This document shows positions 34,548-44,690 of a DNA stretch of 64,000 nt, in pieces (the first letter of the stretch is position 1; each line of letters begins with the position of its first letter). The DNA is taken from positions 656,101-720,100 of the forward strand of contig NZ_LMLB01000001.1 of NCBI RefSeq assembly GCF_001421785.1. The letters are read 5' to 3'. The position numbers were made by a program, and so were the translations under genes. Source of the DNA: Sphingomonas sp. Leaf33 (lineage in GTDB: Bacteria > Pseudomonadota > Alphaproteobacteria > Sphingomonadales > Sphingomonadaceae). The notes under the pieces are model-generated. The model was not told the DNA's origin and did not search any database. It saw only the letters and a list, made by a program, of their open reading frames with translations.

Positions 34548-34865
34548 ATGACGACGAGCAAACAGGACGAAATTCACATCGTCTGCACCGTACATGCCCA
34601 GCCTGAGCATCGGGACCGCGTCGGCGAACTGCTCCTGGAGCTTGTCGCGCCGGCGCGAGGGGAAGCCGGTTGCCTCTACTATGATCTCTATCAGGAGCGG
34701 GACCGTCCCGACACGTTCGTACTTCTCGACGGTTGGGCATCGGAGGCTGCGCTGGCCTCGCATGCCGTCCATCCGAACGTTACGCGCGTCGTGGATCAGC
34801 TTTCGCCGCTGCTCTCATCACCACTGGAACATCTGCATAGTCGCAGGATGTCCGACCCTGCCTGA
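34548..34865 (+). CDS. Antibiotic-biosynthesis-monooxygenase (ABM) domain protein
   Basis: A 105-residue single-domain protein of the ABM/YgiN quinol monooxygenase type: HIVCTVHAQPEHRDRVGELL, REAGCL-like GEAGCLYYDLYQERD and FVLLDGWASEAALASHA. Family members are small dimeric ferredoxin-like folds acting on quinols or heme-like substrates without a cofactor. ATG 34548 follows AAAGG; ATG 34518, overlapping the SDR stop (TGATG), is the other candidate and would couple the two genes. Together with the SDR and aldo/keto reductase it suggests detoxification of carbonyl or quinone compounds. Confidence 0.82.
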   Translation: MTTSKQDEIHIVCTVHAQPEHRDRVGELLLELVAPARGEAGCLYYDLYQERDRPDTFVLLDGWASEAALASHAVHPNVTRVVDQLSPLLSSPLEHLHSRRMSDPA

Positions 34866-34937
34866 CCACGCGCACCTTCCCGCAAATGAAGGTTCAACGG
34901 GACGCGAGAGTGGGATGGCTGAGCAAAGCGACTGTCC

Positions 34938-36008
34938 TCATTGCGTGCCCCGACAGCTCTCCCACTCTGCTCGAAGCGCCTGGACCAACTCGGCCGCCGG
35001 CATCGCCCGCGCTAACGGTGCGCTTTGCCCGGCCCATTGAGCACCGAAACCATGCTCTCCTTTGGCCTTGGCGACCACGTGCAGTGCTTTACCGGCGTCA
35101 TACGCAATAGGGTAATCAGGGGGCCGGAGATCGCCAACCGTAGCCGTAAGTCCGGTGAACCGGTTGGCGAGCGCCCGAGCGGATCGGCCCGAAATGAGCG
35201 ACGTCAGGGTCGTGTGGTAAGCGCCTGGCCCCGTGAGCGCGGCACGATAGGCGTCATCGGCAGCGCTCTCGGGGCACGCAATGAAGGCGGTGCCGAGCTG
35301 CGCCGCAACTGCGCCCAGATTGAGCGCCGAGGCGATCCCGGCACCGTCCATGATGCCCCCCGCCGCTATCACCGGAAGTCTGGTCTTGAGCACCAGAAGC
35401 CGCGTCAGTGCGACAGTACCGAGCGCGTCGTCTGGCGCGGCGGGATCGAACACACCACGATGGCCGCCAGCTTCGATCCCCTGTGCGACAATCGCGTCAA
35501 TGCCAGCCGCCTCGATCGCACGGGCTTCGTGCAGGCTGGTGGCCGTGGCCATCATCACGACGCCCCGCTCGCGCAGCGCCGTGATGACCTCAATTGAGGG
35601 CAAGCCAAAATGAAAGCTGATAACGGGCGGCGCTAGTTCCAACAGCATCGTCAGCATGTCGGCATCGTCGGCGAAGCTTTTGTAGATCGTTCGAAGTGCC
35701 ATGGGGGGCTTGGCATCAAACTCCGCGAAAACCGGCGCGAGCCAGTCGAGCCAAGCGGCTTCCCCGACAGGATCCGCATTGGCGGTGCCATGAACGAACA
35801 GGTTGACGTTGAACGCTCGACCAGTCCGCGCGCGCGTCTCCTCGATCATGCCGCGTGCGCCGATAGCATCGGTTGCGCCAACGCCGATCGACCCTAAGCC
35901 GCCTTCGTTGGATACCGCGGCCGCAAGGGCCGGTGTGGATACCCCTGCCATCGGGGCCTGAACGAGGGGGACAGACAAGCCTAGTCGATCGATCACAGAA
36001 GTCGGCAT
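34938..36008 (-). CDS. Nitronate monooxygenase family protein
   Basis: A 356-residue TIM-barrel flavoprotein. VPLVQAPMAGVSTPALAAAV at the N-terminus, VISFHFGLPS, the FMN-phosphate region AGGHRGVF and VIAAGGIMDGAGIASALNLG, and AAQLGTAFIACPES are typical of nitronate monooxygenase (2-nitropropane dioxygenase) enzymes, which oxidise nitronates such as propionate-3-nitronate. ATG 36008 is chosen over the TTG at 36020. It is convergent with the preceding operon and stands alone. Length fits the family. Confidence 0.87.
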   Translation of the reverse strand: MPTSVIDRLGLSVPLVQAPMAGVSTPALAAAVSNEGGLGSIGVGATDAIGARGMIEETRARTGRAFNVNLFVHGTANADPVGEAAWLDWLAPVFAEFDAKPPMALRTIYKSFADDADMLTMLLELAPPVISFHFGLPSIEVITALRERGVVMMATATSLHEARAIEAAGIDAIVAQGIEAGGHRGVFDPAAPDDALGTVALTRLLVLKTRLPVIAAGGIMDGAGIASALNLGAVAAQLGTAFIACPESAADDAYRAALTGPGAYHTTLTSLISGRSARALANRFTGLTATVGDLRPPDYPIAYDAGKALHVVAKAKGEHGFGAQWAGQSAPLARAMPAAELVQALRAEWESCRGTQ

Positions 36009-36837
36009 CTGACACCTCAACGCGAGCTTGGCTGCCCATCGAGAAGACTACCAATCTACCGGGCATCGCTAAAGCTTCATAAGGTGTCACAACCGAACGG
36101 TTGTGACACCACGTGCCGGCGGCTTTCGACCGTTCCAATCCTAAAAGCTGACTGGCAGGAAAGTCCCCAGTTTTAGCCGTTCCGAGGTGCTGGTAGGCCT
36201 CACTCAAGCGGTAGGTCCGCGCACGTGAATGAGTGGCAGGTTTCGAGCAGCGGGAGGCGGCACGTGAGTGACCGGAATTGGGTCTAAACACCTCGTCCAG
36301 TTCGACCGACACGCGGTCGTTTGCGGCTTTTTCCTGTCCCGAACCGTGCTGGCTGAGCATCAGATTCTTGCAAGCCAAGCTGATGTACACGAAGCCTGAG
36401 GTCAATCGTCAAGGAAGCGGTTAGCGTTAAAGTGACAGCACTCGTGCGAGTCCATCCAGATGCGAGCGTGGCGTATGACGCAAACGACGCGCCTACCATC
36501 GACAATCGCGATTGGCTGGCACCGGCGTAACTGCCGCTGCACGACCTGGAGAATGCGCCGGCTGCGAGCTTTCGCACCGATGGCCGGTGCCGGTTTCCGC
36601 GTTGAACGACTTTTGCAGGTGGCGCGGGCACCCTTCCCGCTTGGCGCTCGATGGCAACATGGCTTCGCGAGAAGCCTGCCCAAGGCGATCGACTATGGCA
36701 TCCGCCCGGCAACGGCCGTCTCATTCTCGCCTGAGTGTGAGTAAAAACGTGAAAAGCAATTAACATACGGCAAAACAACGATTTTCGGCGGATCATCCGC
36801 AGCGGCGGTGGCGTTCAGGTGGCTCGGGAGATCGAGC
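36009..36837. other. Gene-free stretch with degenerate repeats
   Basis: About 830 bases with no frame of convincing composition on either strand. A fragment near 36140 (CCTAAAAGCTGACTGGCAGG) echoes one near 26660. The last 100 bases are AT-richer (AAAAGCAATTAACAT near 36748) and probably hold the promoter of the operon starting at 36838. Confidence 0.4.
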
Positions 36838-37377
36838 ATGACCGATATTTCAGACGACGCACCGCCCACCACGCGCAAGAATGTTTCGCACGACCAGTCG
36901 ATGACCGCGGTAGCAGTGACGATCGCGCGGCCAGCGAGTGAACTCTACGACTATTTCCGCGATTTTTCGAAGCTGCCGACCTTTATGGAAAATGTCGTGC
37001 GGGTCGAAAAGCTTGACGATACTCGCTCGCACTGGGAGGTGAAGGCGCCCGCCGGACAAACGGTCGAATGGACATCGACCGTCACGACAGACGAGCCCGG
37101 CCGCAGGATCGGCTGGCAGTCCGACCCTGATGCCGATGTGGAAAATTCCGGGACGGTCGAGTTTGCTGATGCGGGCGCGCGCGGCACCGTCGTCACCGCA
37201 ACTATCGCCTACGACCCGCCCGCGGGCGCGATCGGCAAGCTGGTTGCCAAGATGTTTCAGCGCGAGCCGGCGATTCAGGCGCGGCGCGACCTGCGCCGTT
37301 TCAAGCAACTGATGGAAACCGGCGAGGTCGCGACCGCCGCGATGACGGTCGCCCAGCATGAGAAGGAAGACCGATAA
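36838..37377 (+). CDS. SRPBCC-family (polyketide cyclase/dehydrase-like) protein
   Basis: A 179-residue protein with an SRPBCC lipid- or ligand-binding fold: [40 protein letters not shown] and [20 protein letters not shown] are typical blocks of the membrane-stress and polyketide-cyclase-like branch. The start ATG 36838 is at the first family residue block; the open frame from 36808 is not needed. Its stop overlaps the ATG of the next gene (TAATG), so it is the first member of a coupled three-gene operon. The ligand is unknown. Confidence 0.85.
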   Translation: MTDISDDAPPTTRKNVSHDQSMTAVAVTIARPASELYDYFRDFSKLPTFMENVVRVEKLDDTRSHWEVKAPAGQTVEWTSTVTTDEPGRRIGWQSDPDADVENSGTVEFADAGARGTVVTATIAYDPPAGAIGKLVAKMFQREPAIQARRDLRRFKQLMETGEVATAAMTVAQHEKEDR

Positions 37378-38573
37378 TGCGCGCCCTTGCCTGGCACGGA
37401 AAACACGACGTCCGCGTCGACACCGTCGACGATCCCGAAATTATCAACCCTCGCGATGCGATCATTCGCGTGACGTCCACCGCGATCTGCGGATCGGACT
37501 TGCACCTCTACGACGGTTATATCCCGACGATGCAGGCGGGCGACATTCTCGGCCATGAGTTCATGGGCGAGGTGGTAGAAACAGGTTCGTCCTCGACGTT
37601 GAAGAAGGGGCAGCGGGTTGTCGTGCCCTTCACAATCTCCTGTGGCGGCTGCTACCATTGCAAGAAACATCAATTCTCTGCCTGCGACAACGGCCTGCCC
37701 GCCGACAATCAGGATATTGCGCAGACTGCCTACGGCCAGCCGATGAGCGGCTTGTTTGGCTATAGCCACATGACCGGCGGTTATGCCGGCGGCCAGGCCG
37801 AATATGTTCGCGTGCCGTTCAGCGACGTTGGCCCGATTGTTATCCCCGATGGTGTTGAGGACGAGAAGGTGCTGTTCCTGTCCGACATCCTGCCGACCGG
37901 CTGGCAGGCGGCGGAATATGCCGAGATCGAGCCGGGCGATACCGTCGCCGTTTGGGGCTGTGGTCCGGTCGGATTGTTCGCGATCCAGTCTGCATTCCTG
38001 ATGGGGGCTGAGCGCGTGATCGCGATCGATCACCGCGACGGCCGCCTCGCGCTCGCCAGGCCGTTCGGGGCGGAGACGCTGAATTTCGAGCGTGTCGATA
38101 TTTACGATGCGCTGATGCAATTGACTGGAGGGATCGGCCCCGATGCGGTCATCGACGCAGTCGGGCTGGAGGCGCACGGGATGTTCGTCGACAATGTCGT
38201 CGATCATATTAAGGCGGCGACCTTCCTTGGCACCGATCGTACCCACGTCATCCGGCAGGCGATCCTCGCCTGCCGCAAGGGCGGGCGGGTGTCGATGCCT
38301 GCGGTCTATGGCGGGTTCGTCGACAAGTTTCCACTAGGTGCCTTCATGGAGAAGGGGCTGACGCTCAAGACCGGCCAGACCCATGTCCAGCATTACATGC
38401 CTGCGCTGTTGGCGGCGGTGCTAGAAGACAAGATCGACACGACCTTCCTCATCTCGCACCGCATGGGGCTTGAGCAGGCGCCCAAGGGCTATGACATGTT
38501 CAAGAACAATCAGGACGAGGTGACGAAGATCGTACTGAAGCCCGGCATGGCGGACAGGGAGGCTGCACGATGA
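37377..38573 (+). CDS. Zinc-dependent alcohol dehydrogenase
   Basis: A 398-residue medium-chain alcohol dehydrogenase. Catalytic zinc ligands are visible in [11 protein letters not shown] and GHEFMGEV, the structural zinc set in [15 protein letters not shown], and the NAD-binding motif in [15 protein letters not shown]. It resembles the glutathione-independent formaldehyde/alcohol dehydrogenase branch common next to SRPBCC genes. It is translationally coupled upstream (TAATG) and downstream (ATGA). Confidence 0.9.
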   Translation: MRALAWHGKHDVRVDTVDDPEIINPRDAIIRVTSTAICGSDLHLYDGYIPTMQAGDILGHEFMGEVVETGSSSTLKKGQRVVVPFTISCGGCYHCKKHQFSACDNGLPADNQDIAQTAYGQPMSGLFGYSHMTGGYAGGQAEYVRVPFSDVGPIVIPDGVEDEKVLFLSDILPTGWQAAEYAEIEPGDTVAVWGCGPVGLFAIQSAFLMGAERVIAIDHRDGRLALARPFGAETLNFERVDIYDALMQLTGGIGPDAVIDAVGLEAHGMFVDNVVDHIKAATFLGTDRTHVIRQAILACRKGGRVSMPAVYGGFVDKFPLGAFMEKGLTLKTGQTHVQHYMPALLAAVLEDKIDTTFLISHRMGLEQAPKGYDMFKNNQDEVTKIVLKPGMADREAAR

Positions 38574-39355
38574 CCGGCAAGCTCGCTATCGTCACCGGCG
38601 CGTCGACCGGCATCGGCTTCGAACTCGCCACCTGCGCGGCTCGCGATGGTTACGACCTGATCGTCGTCGCCGACGAGCCTTTGATCGAGGATGCGGCACG
38701 CGATCTGCAGCAGTTCGGCACATCCGTCGAGGCGGTGGAGGCTGACCTTTCCTCGACTGAAGGCATCGACCGATTGCTCGCGACTGCCAACGGTAGGCCG
38801 ATCGACGTACTGTGCGCCAATGCCGGTATAGGCACGGGCGGTGCGTTTCTCGACCAGCAGTTCGAAACGTGGCGGCACTCGATCGACACCAATGTCACCG
38901 GCACCATCTACCTTCTTCAAAAGGTGCTCGCCAACATGGTGGCGCGGGGGCAGGGGCGGGTACTCGTGACCGGATCGATCGCCGGCTATATCCCCGGCAG
39001 TTTCAACGCCGTCTATAACGCGACCAAGGCGTTCATCGATAATTTCACCGAGGCATTGCGCAACGAGTTGAACGAGGTGGAGGGTGTCACGCTAACGACG
39101 CTGATGCCCGGTGTTACTGATACCGAATTCTTTGCACGCGCCGACATGCTCGATACCGAGGTCGGGCAAGACGACAAGAAAGCGGACCCCGCGAAGGTCG
39201 CCCGTGACGGGTGGGGCGCCATGCTGGCGGGCCGCGGCCATATCGTGTCGGGACTAATGAATAAAGCGCAGGTGCTGGCGGCAGGCGTAATGCCACAGGC
39301 TGTGCTGGCCGGGGTGCATCGCAAGATGGCGGAGCCTGGCGGCGGCAGCGATTAG
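38570..39355 (+). CDS. Short-chain dehydrogenase/reductase (SDR)
   Basis: A 261-residue [35 protein letters not shown] and [16 protein letters not shown] with Tyr-x3-Lys. It resembles the DltE/YqjQ-type subgroup. ATG 38570 overlaps the alcohol dehydrogenase stop by four bases (ATGA). The operon SRPBCC-ADH-SDR appears often in stress-inducible gene sets of alphaproteobacteria, but the physiological substrate is unknown. Confidence 0.88.
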   Translation: MTGKLAIVTGASTGIGFELATCAARDGYDLIVVADEPLIEDAARDLQQFGTSVEAVEADLSSTEGIDRLLATANGRPIDVLCANAGIGTGGAFLDQQFETWRHSIDTNVTGTIYLLQKVLANMVARGQGRVLVTGSIAGYIPGSFNAVYNATKAFIDNFTEALRNELNEVEGVTLTTLMPGVTDTEFFARADMLDTEVGQDDKKADPAKVARDGWGAMLAGRGHIVSGLMNKAQVLAAGVMPQAVLAGVHRKMAEPGGGSD

Positions 39356-39560
39356 GCGGTTCTCTCTTCCAACGGGACCCATCGCTCCTAATACGTCGTT
39401 CGGGCTTTTCGTTTTGATCGATATCAGCAGGTGCGGAAACGCTGTTGCCGATCATGCGTAATGTCCATGTCCCCAAAAACTAAGGTCGAGCGGACGATCG
39501 TCGCCGGACCGTCGTGGTCCCCGCGGGGAGGCGATGACGCGTGGCCTTTCGGAAAGGTTC

Positions 39561-41615
39561 ATGATGCGAGTGATGAGCCTTGTCCTAGGTGGTTGCATCA
39601 AGGCGCCTCCGGTCGCGTTCGGCCTGACCGCGGATACCGGCGGCCATATCACCTACGCGTTGGGCGCGGCGCAGGCTCTCGTGGCCCGGGATGACGTAAC
39701 GTCGGTCGAGATCGTGACCCGACTGATCGACGATCCCATATTGGGCGCTGTTTACGCGCAGCCTTATGAACCGATCGAGGAGCGGCTGGCGATCCGCCGG
39801 ATCGATACGGGCACGCACTCCTATCTGTCGAAGGAAGCAAGTGCCGCGGATCGACCGGCGTTCACGGCGGCTTTGCTGCAATACATAGCGGCGATAGATG
39901 AGCGGCCCGATGTCATTCACGCGCACTTCGCCGACGCGGCGGAGGTCGCCGCAGCCGTGCGGCGGCGTTTCGGTATCCCCTTCATTTACACTGCCCATTC
40001 ACTCGGTATCGACAAAGCGGCCAGTTGCGGCATGACCGGTGGCGCGCTCGACGCACGGATCGCGCATGAGGGGCGGGCGATTATCGACGCGGATGCCATC
40101 ATTGCCTCCTCCCGTGACGAGGCCGAACGTCAGCTGATGCTCTATCCGGGTGCCTCGCCGGAGCGTATCCATTGCGTTCCGCCGGGGGCCGCGCTGGATA
40201 GCGGCACGCCCGACACTGCTGCTGCTGCCGCGTTGGTCGCCCCGTTCCTGCGAGACCTTGCAAAGCCCATGCTGCTCGCCATTGCGCGGCCGGTGCATAA
40301 GAAGAACTTGGGCGCGTTAGTCGATTTGTACGCGGGCGACTCGCGCTTGCGCGCGCGATGCAATCTGGTGATCGTCGCCGGTCTGCGCGATGGACCGGAC
40401 AGCGGCGACACAGAGCAGCGCGCGGTCGTTGGAGGCCTTATCGAACGGCTGGATCGGCATGACCTGTACGGATCGCTCGCCCTGCCGAAGCGGCATGCGG
40501 CCGGCGACGTCGCGGGGCTTTATGCGCTCGCGGCGGCAAGCGGCGGCGTGTTTGTTAATCCGGCGCTGACCGAGCCGTACGGCCTCACGCTGACAGAGGC
40601 CGCTACGCATGGCCTGCCGGTCGTCGCGACGATGCACGGCGGACCGGCCGATATTGTTGCGCGGCTGGGCCATGGCGTAGTCGCCGACCCGAATGATCCG
40701 GAGCGATTTGCCGCCTCAATCCGCAATCTGATCGACGATCGTGCAGCATGGCAGGCGGCGTCGACGAACGGCGTCGTGCGATCACAGGCGCTGGGCTGGC
40801 CGGCCTATGCGGCACGCTTCGTCGATATCGCACGCGGCGTGATCGAGCGGGCCCGTCGTCCGATGGCAGCGATCCGGCGCCCGGTGTTCGACGACCTGTT
40901 GCTAAGCGATATCGACCATACGCTGACCGGCTGCACCCAGAGCGCGGTGGCGCTCTGCGACCTGTTGCGCACGCGCTTGGCGCTCGGCTTTGGGGTCGCT
41001 ACTGGCCGATCGGTGCAGGAAGCTCTGCGGTTGCTTGCCGAGTGGGACTATCCCGATCCTGACCTGCTGATCACGTCGGTTGGATCAGAGATTTATTGGC
41101 GGACCGGGCTGACGCTGGTCTCCGACGACGACTTCGCCAAGCATATCGCCGAGGGCTGGAGGCCGCGCGCGGTGGCAAGTGCGCTTGAGAGTCTGTCTGA
41201 CCTCGAACCCCAGCCGCCGGTCGACCAGCGGCGGTTCAAGCTCAGCTATTTTGCCGCAAACGAGACCGTGGCATCCCGTGTCCGCGCGCGACTGGAGGCG
41301 GCGGGTGTCGCGGCGCGCGTGATATACAGCCACGGCCACCTGCTCGACGTCCTGCCGATGCGCGCGGGGAAGGGAGCGGCGATGACCTGGGCGGCCAGCC
41401 GGCTCAATCTGCCGCTGGAGCGGGTCCATGCCGCGGGCGACAGCGGCAACGACCTCGACATGCTTCAGGCCTGTCCGAACGCCATCGTCGTCGCCAATCA
41501 CGAGGATGCGCTGGCACCGTTGCGCGCTACCGGTAGCGCCTATTTCGCGCGGCGCCCGCACGCCGGCGGCGTGGTCGAGGGGCTGCTCCACCGTTTCGAA
41601 GGAAAATCCCGATGA
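39561..41615 (+). CDS. Sucrose-phosphate synthase/phosphatase fusion (GT4 + HAD)
   Basis: A 684-residue bifunctional enzyme. Residues ~1-430 form a GT-B glycosyltransferase: GLTADTGGHITYALGAAQAL near the start is the sucrose-synthase/SPS signature, and NPALTEPYGLTLTEAATHG is the GT4 donor-binding E-x7-E motif. From about 440 a HAD phosphatase follows, with LLLSDIDHTLTG (catalytic Asp-x-Asp) and AAGDSGNDLDML, as in sucrose-phosphate phosphatase. It likely makes sucrose-6-phosphate and removes the phosphate, giving a compatible solute. ATG 39561 follows GGAAAGG; ATG 39534 is an alternative. It is coupled to the next gene by ATGA. Confidence 0.85.
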   Translation: MMRVMSLVLGGCIKAPPVAFGLTADTGGHITYALGAAQALVARDDVTSVEIVTRLIDDPILGAVYAQPYEPIEERLAIRRIDTGTHSYLSKEASAADRPAFTAALLQYIAAIDERPDVIHAHFADAAEVAAAVRRRFGIPFIYTAHSLGIDKAASCGMTGGALDARIAHEGRAIIDADAIIASSRDEAERQLMLYPGASPERIHCVPPGAALDSGTPDTAAAAALVAPFLRDLAKPMLLAIARPVHKKNLGALVDLYAGDSRLRARCNLVIVAGLRDGPDSGDTEQRAVVGGLIERLDRHDLYGSLALPKRHAAGDVAGLYALAAASGGVFVNPALTEPYGLTLTEAATHGLPVVATMHGGPADIVARLGHGVVADPNDPERFAASIRNLIDDRAAWQAASTNGVVRSQALGWPAYAARFVDIARGVIERARRPMAAIRRPVFDDLLLSDIDHTLTGCTQSAVALCDLLRTRLALGFGVATGRSVQEALRLLAEWDYPDPDLLITSVGSEIYWRTGLTLVSDDDFAKHIAEGWRPRAVASALESLSDLEPQPPVDQRRFKLSYFAANETVASRVRARLEAAGVAARVIYSHGHLLDVLPMRAGKGAAMTWAASRLNLPLERVHAAGDSGNDLDMLQACPNAIVVANHEDALAPLRATGSAYFARRPHAGGVVEGLLHRFEGKSR

Positions 41616-42745
41616 CTGCGCCGATCGGCTATTTCGTCCACCACCAGGGGCGGGGCCATGCCGAGCGTGCCGCGGCTATCGCGCATGGCTTGCCGGCCGA
41701 TCGTCCGATCAGCTTCTTTACCGCGCGTGCCGATATCTTCCCGGCCCTACCCGCCCACGCGCGCGTCGTGACGATCCCGTCACTGTTCGAACCGGGCTTT
41801 CCGACCATGCCTGTCTTTGCCGACGATCGCACGCCCGACACGCTGCACTGCGCGCCGCTGGGATGGGATACGATCACGACCGCGGTGGCCATCATCGCTT
41901 CGTGGTTCGATACCGCGCGTCCGGCGCTGTTCGTGACCGATGTATCGGCCGAACTGGCGCAACTTGCCCGGATCGCATCCGTGCCGCACGTCGCCGTCCT
42001 GCAGCATGGCGACCGATCAGATCCCGGCCACATGGCGGCTTATGAAGGCGCGGTCGGCATCCTCGCGCCCTATCACGCCAGCCTGGAGCAACCCGGTCGA
42101 CCGGCGTGGATGAATGCCAAGACCCATTATGCCCCCGGCGTCGGCATCGATGCGCAGGGTCCCGACCGGGCCGCCGCGCGGGCTGCGCTGGGCCTGCCGC
42201 TGGACGCCGATATCGTCCTGGCGGTCGGCGGGGGCGGGGGCAGCGGGACGCCGGCGACGCCCCTGACGCTCGGGGCCCGCGGCGAGCCGGACAGCCTGTG
42301 GATCTCGATCGGTGAGATCCAGCATGAATGGCACGCGACGCCGCCGGCCAACCTGCGCCATATGGGCTGGGTGGCGAATCCCGAACGGTGGATCGCCGCG
42401 GCCGACCGCATCGTGTCGTCGGCCGGGAATACCACCGTTCACATGATCGCGGCGGCCGGGCGGCCTTGGGTCGTCGTGCCCGAATGGCGCTATTTCGACG
42501 AACAGCTGTGGAAGGCGCGGATGCTGCGCGCAGCGGGGGCGGCGGCGATGCTCGACCACTGGCCGTCGCACGTGCCGGCCTGGCGCGCGGCGTGGGCGGC
42601 GGCCGCCGCGTGCGACCTCGATCGCCAGCGCCGGCTGGTCGACCCCGATGCCGCCGCCGGCGTCGCCGCTTGGCTCGATCGCCTGGCCGGCTGGCGCGAA
42701 GCCCTGCCCGCGACCAGCCTGCTGGTTTCGGAGCGGATTGCATGA
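41612..42745 (+). CDS. GT-B glycosyltransferase (GT28/MGT-like)
   Basis: A 377-residue protein. YFVHHQGRGHAERAAAIAHG is the N-terminal Gly-rich loop of GT28/MurG-like transferases, and VSSAGNTTVHMIAAAGRPWV is the C-terminal donor-binding region. A poly-Gly run (VGGGGGSGTP) lies between the two domains. It is coupled by ATGA overlaps to both neighbours, so the three enzymes probably act on one glycan. Acceptor and donor are unknown. Confidence 0.78.
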   Translation: MTAPIGYFVHHQGRGHAERAAAIAHGLPADRPISFFTARADIFPALPAHARVVTIPSLFEPGFPTMPVFADDRTPDTLHCAPLGWDTITTAVAIIASWFDTARPALFVTDVSAELAQLARIASVPHVAVLQHGDRSDPGHMAAYEGAVGILAPYHASLEQPGRPAWMNAKTHYAPGVGIDAQGPDRAAARAALGLPLDADIVLAVGGGGGSGTPATPLTLGARGEPDSLWISIGEIQHEWHATPPANLRHMGWVANPERWIAAADRIVSSAGNTTVHMIAAAGRPWVVVPEWRYFDEQLWKARMLRAAGAAAMLDHWPSHVPAWRAAWAAAAACDLDRQRRLVDPDAAAGVAAWLDRLAGWREALPATSLLVSERIA

Positions 42746-43653
42746 GCCTGTCGATCTGCACGCTCGGCAGCGGTCGCGATGCGCATCTGGTCAATCTCGT
42801 CCACGGACTGAACCGGCAGACGCTGATGCCGGCTGAACTGGTCGTCGGCGTCATGCAGGATCGACCGTATGACCTGCCCGACACGCGGTTTCCCGTACGG
42901 CAGATATTGTTGGGCGGCGGGGGCATTCCGCTGGCGGCCGCGCGCAACGCGGCGGCGCGTGCGGCGACACAGGCAGAGATCGCGTTCCTCGACATCGACT
43001 GCATTCCCGATCCGGCGTTCGTCGCCGACTATGTCGATCGGCTGGATGGCGGCGATGTCCTGCTGATGGGCGAAGTCCAATATCTGCCGGCCGCTGCGAC
43101 CGCGGGTGGAATCGATTTCGAACACTTCGCCGCGATCGGGGAAACGCATTGCGACCGCGCCGGACCGCCGGTCGCGCCGCTGGGCACCTGTACCGACTAT
43201 CGCTGTTTCTGGTCGCTCAACTTCGCGATGCGCCGCGACCGTTTCCTGGCGCTCGGCGGGTTCGACGAACGCTATGTCGGCTATGGCGGTGAGGATACCG
43301 ATTTCGGCCGGGTCGCCTTCACCGCCGGCGTGCCCTTCTTCTGGACCCGCGGCGCGCGGGCCTATCACCAGCACCACGCCCATCACATGCCGCCCGTCCA
43401 TCATGTCGGCAGCGTCGTCGCCAACGCGCGCGCGTTCCGCGACAAATGGGGCGAGTGGACGATGCCCCACTGGCTGCGCTGTTTCGAATTGATGGGGCTG
43501 ATCGCCCGCGACGGTGACGATTACACGATCCTGCGCGTGCCCGACGAAGCCGATCTGGCGCTGACCCGCCAGCAGTCGCACATGCCTTATGCTAGCACGG
43601 CGCGGGTCATGGCGCTGCTTGAAGCTCGGGCACCGGCGATGGCGGCGGCGTAG
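42742..43653 (+). CDS. Family 2 glycosyltransferase (galactosyltransferase-like C-terminus)
   Basis: A 303-residue GT-A transferase. IPLAAARNAAARAATQAEIA and FLDIDCIPDPAF supply the nucleotide-sugar binding DxD, and LGGFDERYVGYGGEDTDFG is the characteristic C-terminal galactosyltransferase-like motif. His-rich YHQHHAHHMPPVHHVG may bind the metal. ATG 42742 overlaps the previous stop (ATGA). Its 3' end overlaps the convergent GT4 gene by 67 bases. Confidence 0.85.
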   Translation: MSLSICTLGSGRDAHLVNLVHGLNRQTLMPAELVVGVMQDRPYDLPDTRFPVRQILLGGGGIPLAAARNAAARAATQAEIAFLDIDCIPDPAFVADYVDRLDGGDVLLMGEVQYLPAAATAGGIDFEHFAAIGETHCDRAGPPVAPLGTCTDYRCFWSLNFAMRRDRFLALGGFDERYVGYGGEDTDFGRVAFTAGVPFFWTRGARAYHQHHAHHMPPVHHVGSVVANARAFRDKWGEWTMPHWLRCFELMGLIARDGDDYTILRVPDEADLALTRQQSHMPYASTARVMALLEARAPAMAAA

Positions 43654-44690
43654 GCTGCTTCGTAGCGAGCGATCATCGCCGGCGCACTGAACATTCTTTC
43701 CGCCCGCGCGCGACAGGCGGCGGGCGGGATCGTTGCGGTCTCGCGCATCGCCGCCGCTAGGCCATCGACCGTCATGGCGCACGTTCCGCAGTCACCGATC
43801 ACTTCGCGGAGCGCCCCTCGGTCGAGCGTTGCCACCGGCGTACCGCACGCGAGCGCCTCGGCAGCGACCAAACCGAACGGCTCGTCCCAGCACGGCGTGC
43901 ACACCAGCATCGCCGCAGCCCGCATCCGCGCGGCCACCGCCTTGCCCGACAGATGGCCGAGGTAGCGGTGCGGGCCGGTCATTAGGGGCTCCACCCGCGC
44001 GAAATAATCGGCGCAATCGACAGGTCCGACGACGTCCAGGCCGATCCCGGCCTGCGTCGCCGCTAGCAAGGCCTCGCGCGTTCCTTTGTTCGGCGTAATC
44101 CGCCCGCACCACAAGGCGCGTTCGCCCTTGACGGCCGAGAATGCAAAGCGGTCGAGATCGATGCCATTGTGCGCCACATCGATCCGTCCGTCGGCCACTC
44201 CGTCCCACAGCGGCAACTGGCTGCGGGACGTGACCGTCAGCCGCAGGCATGGCGCCGGATTGCGTGCGATCGCATCGCGCAGGCGGGCGAACGGGGGCAC
44301 GTGCAGCGAGGTTACCATCGCCACGCCGTCGCGCGCCGCCCAATCGTGGATCGGGGCCGACAGGCTGTTGTTGTGCACCACGTCGAACCCGCCGGTGCGG
44401 ATCGCAGCCCAGGCACCGGCATAGGCGTTGTCGAGCCAGTCGCTGAGGTCCTGCCGGCCGTGCCACAGCGCCCAGGGCATCAGCTGTTCATAGGCTTGCG
44501 GCGCGATCGGATGGGCCGGCAGGTCGGTGGCGCTGTCGCCGCTGGCGAACAGGGTGACGTCGTGTCCCGCCGCACCGAGCGCGCGGACCAGCAGCGCGCA
44601 ATGCGCCTCCATCCCGCCCATGAACGGCTCGGCGATGGGATGACGCAGATGTGCCACGACGGCCACTTTCAATCGCTGTCGCATGCCCAT
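43587..44690 (-). CDS. Family 4 glycosyltransferase
   Basis: A 367-residue GT4 enzyme: VVAHLRHPIAEPFMGGMEAH near the start, VTSRSQLPLWDG, then GRITPNKGTREALLAATQAG and CWDEPFGLVAAEALACGTP (the E-x7-E motif). ATG 44690 or 44684 is preferred over the open-frame start 44849, because an AGGG precedes it and the conserved domain begins there. It is convergent with the SPS-led operon and overlaps it at the 3' end, but is functionally of the same kind, so it probably belongs to the same pathway. Confidence 0.85.
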   Translation of the reverse strand: MGMRQRLKVAVVAHLRHPIAEPFMGGMEAHCALLVRALGAAGHDVTLFASGDSATDLPAHPIAPQAYEQLMPWALWHGRQDLSDWLDNAYAGAWAAIRTGGFDVVHNNSLSAPIHDWAARDGVAMVTSLHVPPFARLRDAIARNPAPCLRLTVTSRSQLPLWDGVADGRIDVAHNGIDLDRFAFSAVKGERALWCGRITPNKGTREALLAATQAGIGLDVVGPVDCADYFARVEPLMTGPHRYLGHLSGKAVAARMRAAAMLVCTPCWDEPFGLVAAEALACGTPVATLDRGALREVIGDCGTCAMTVDGLAAAMRETATIPPAACRARAERMFSAPAMIARYEAAYAAAIAGARASSSAMTRAVLA

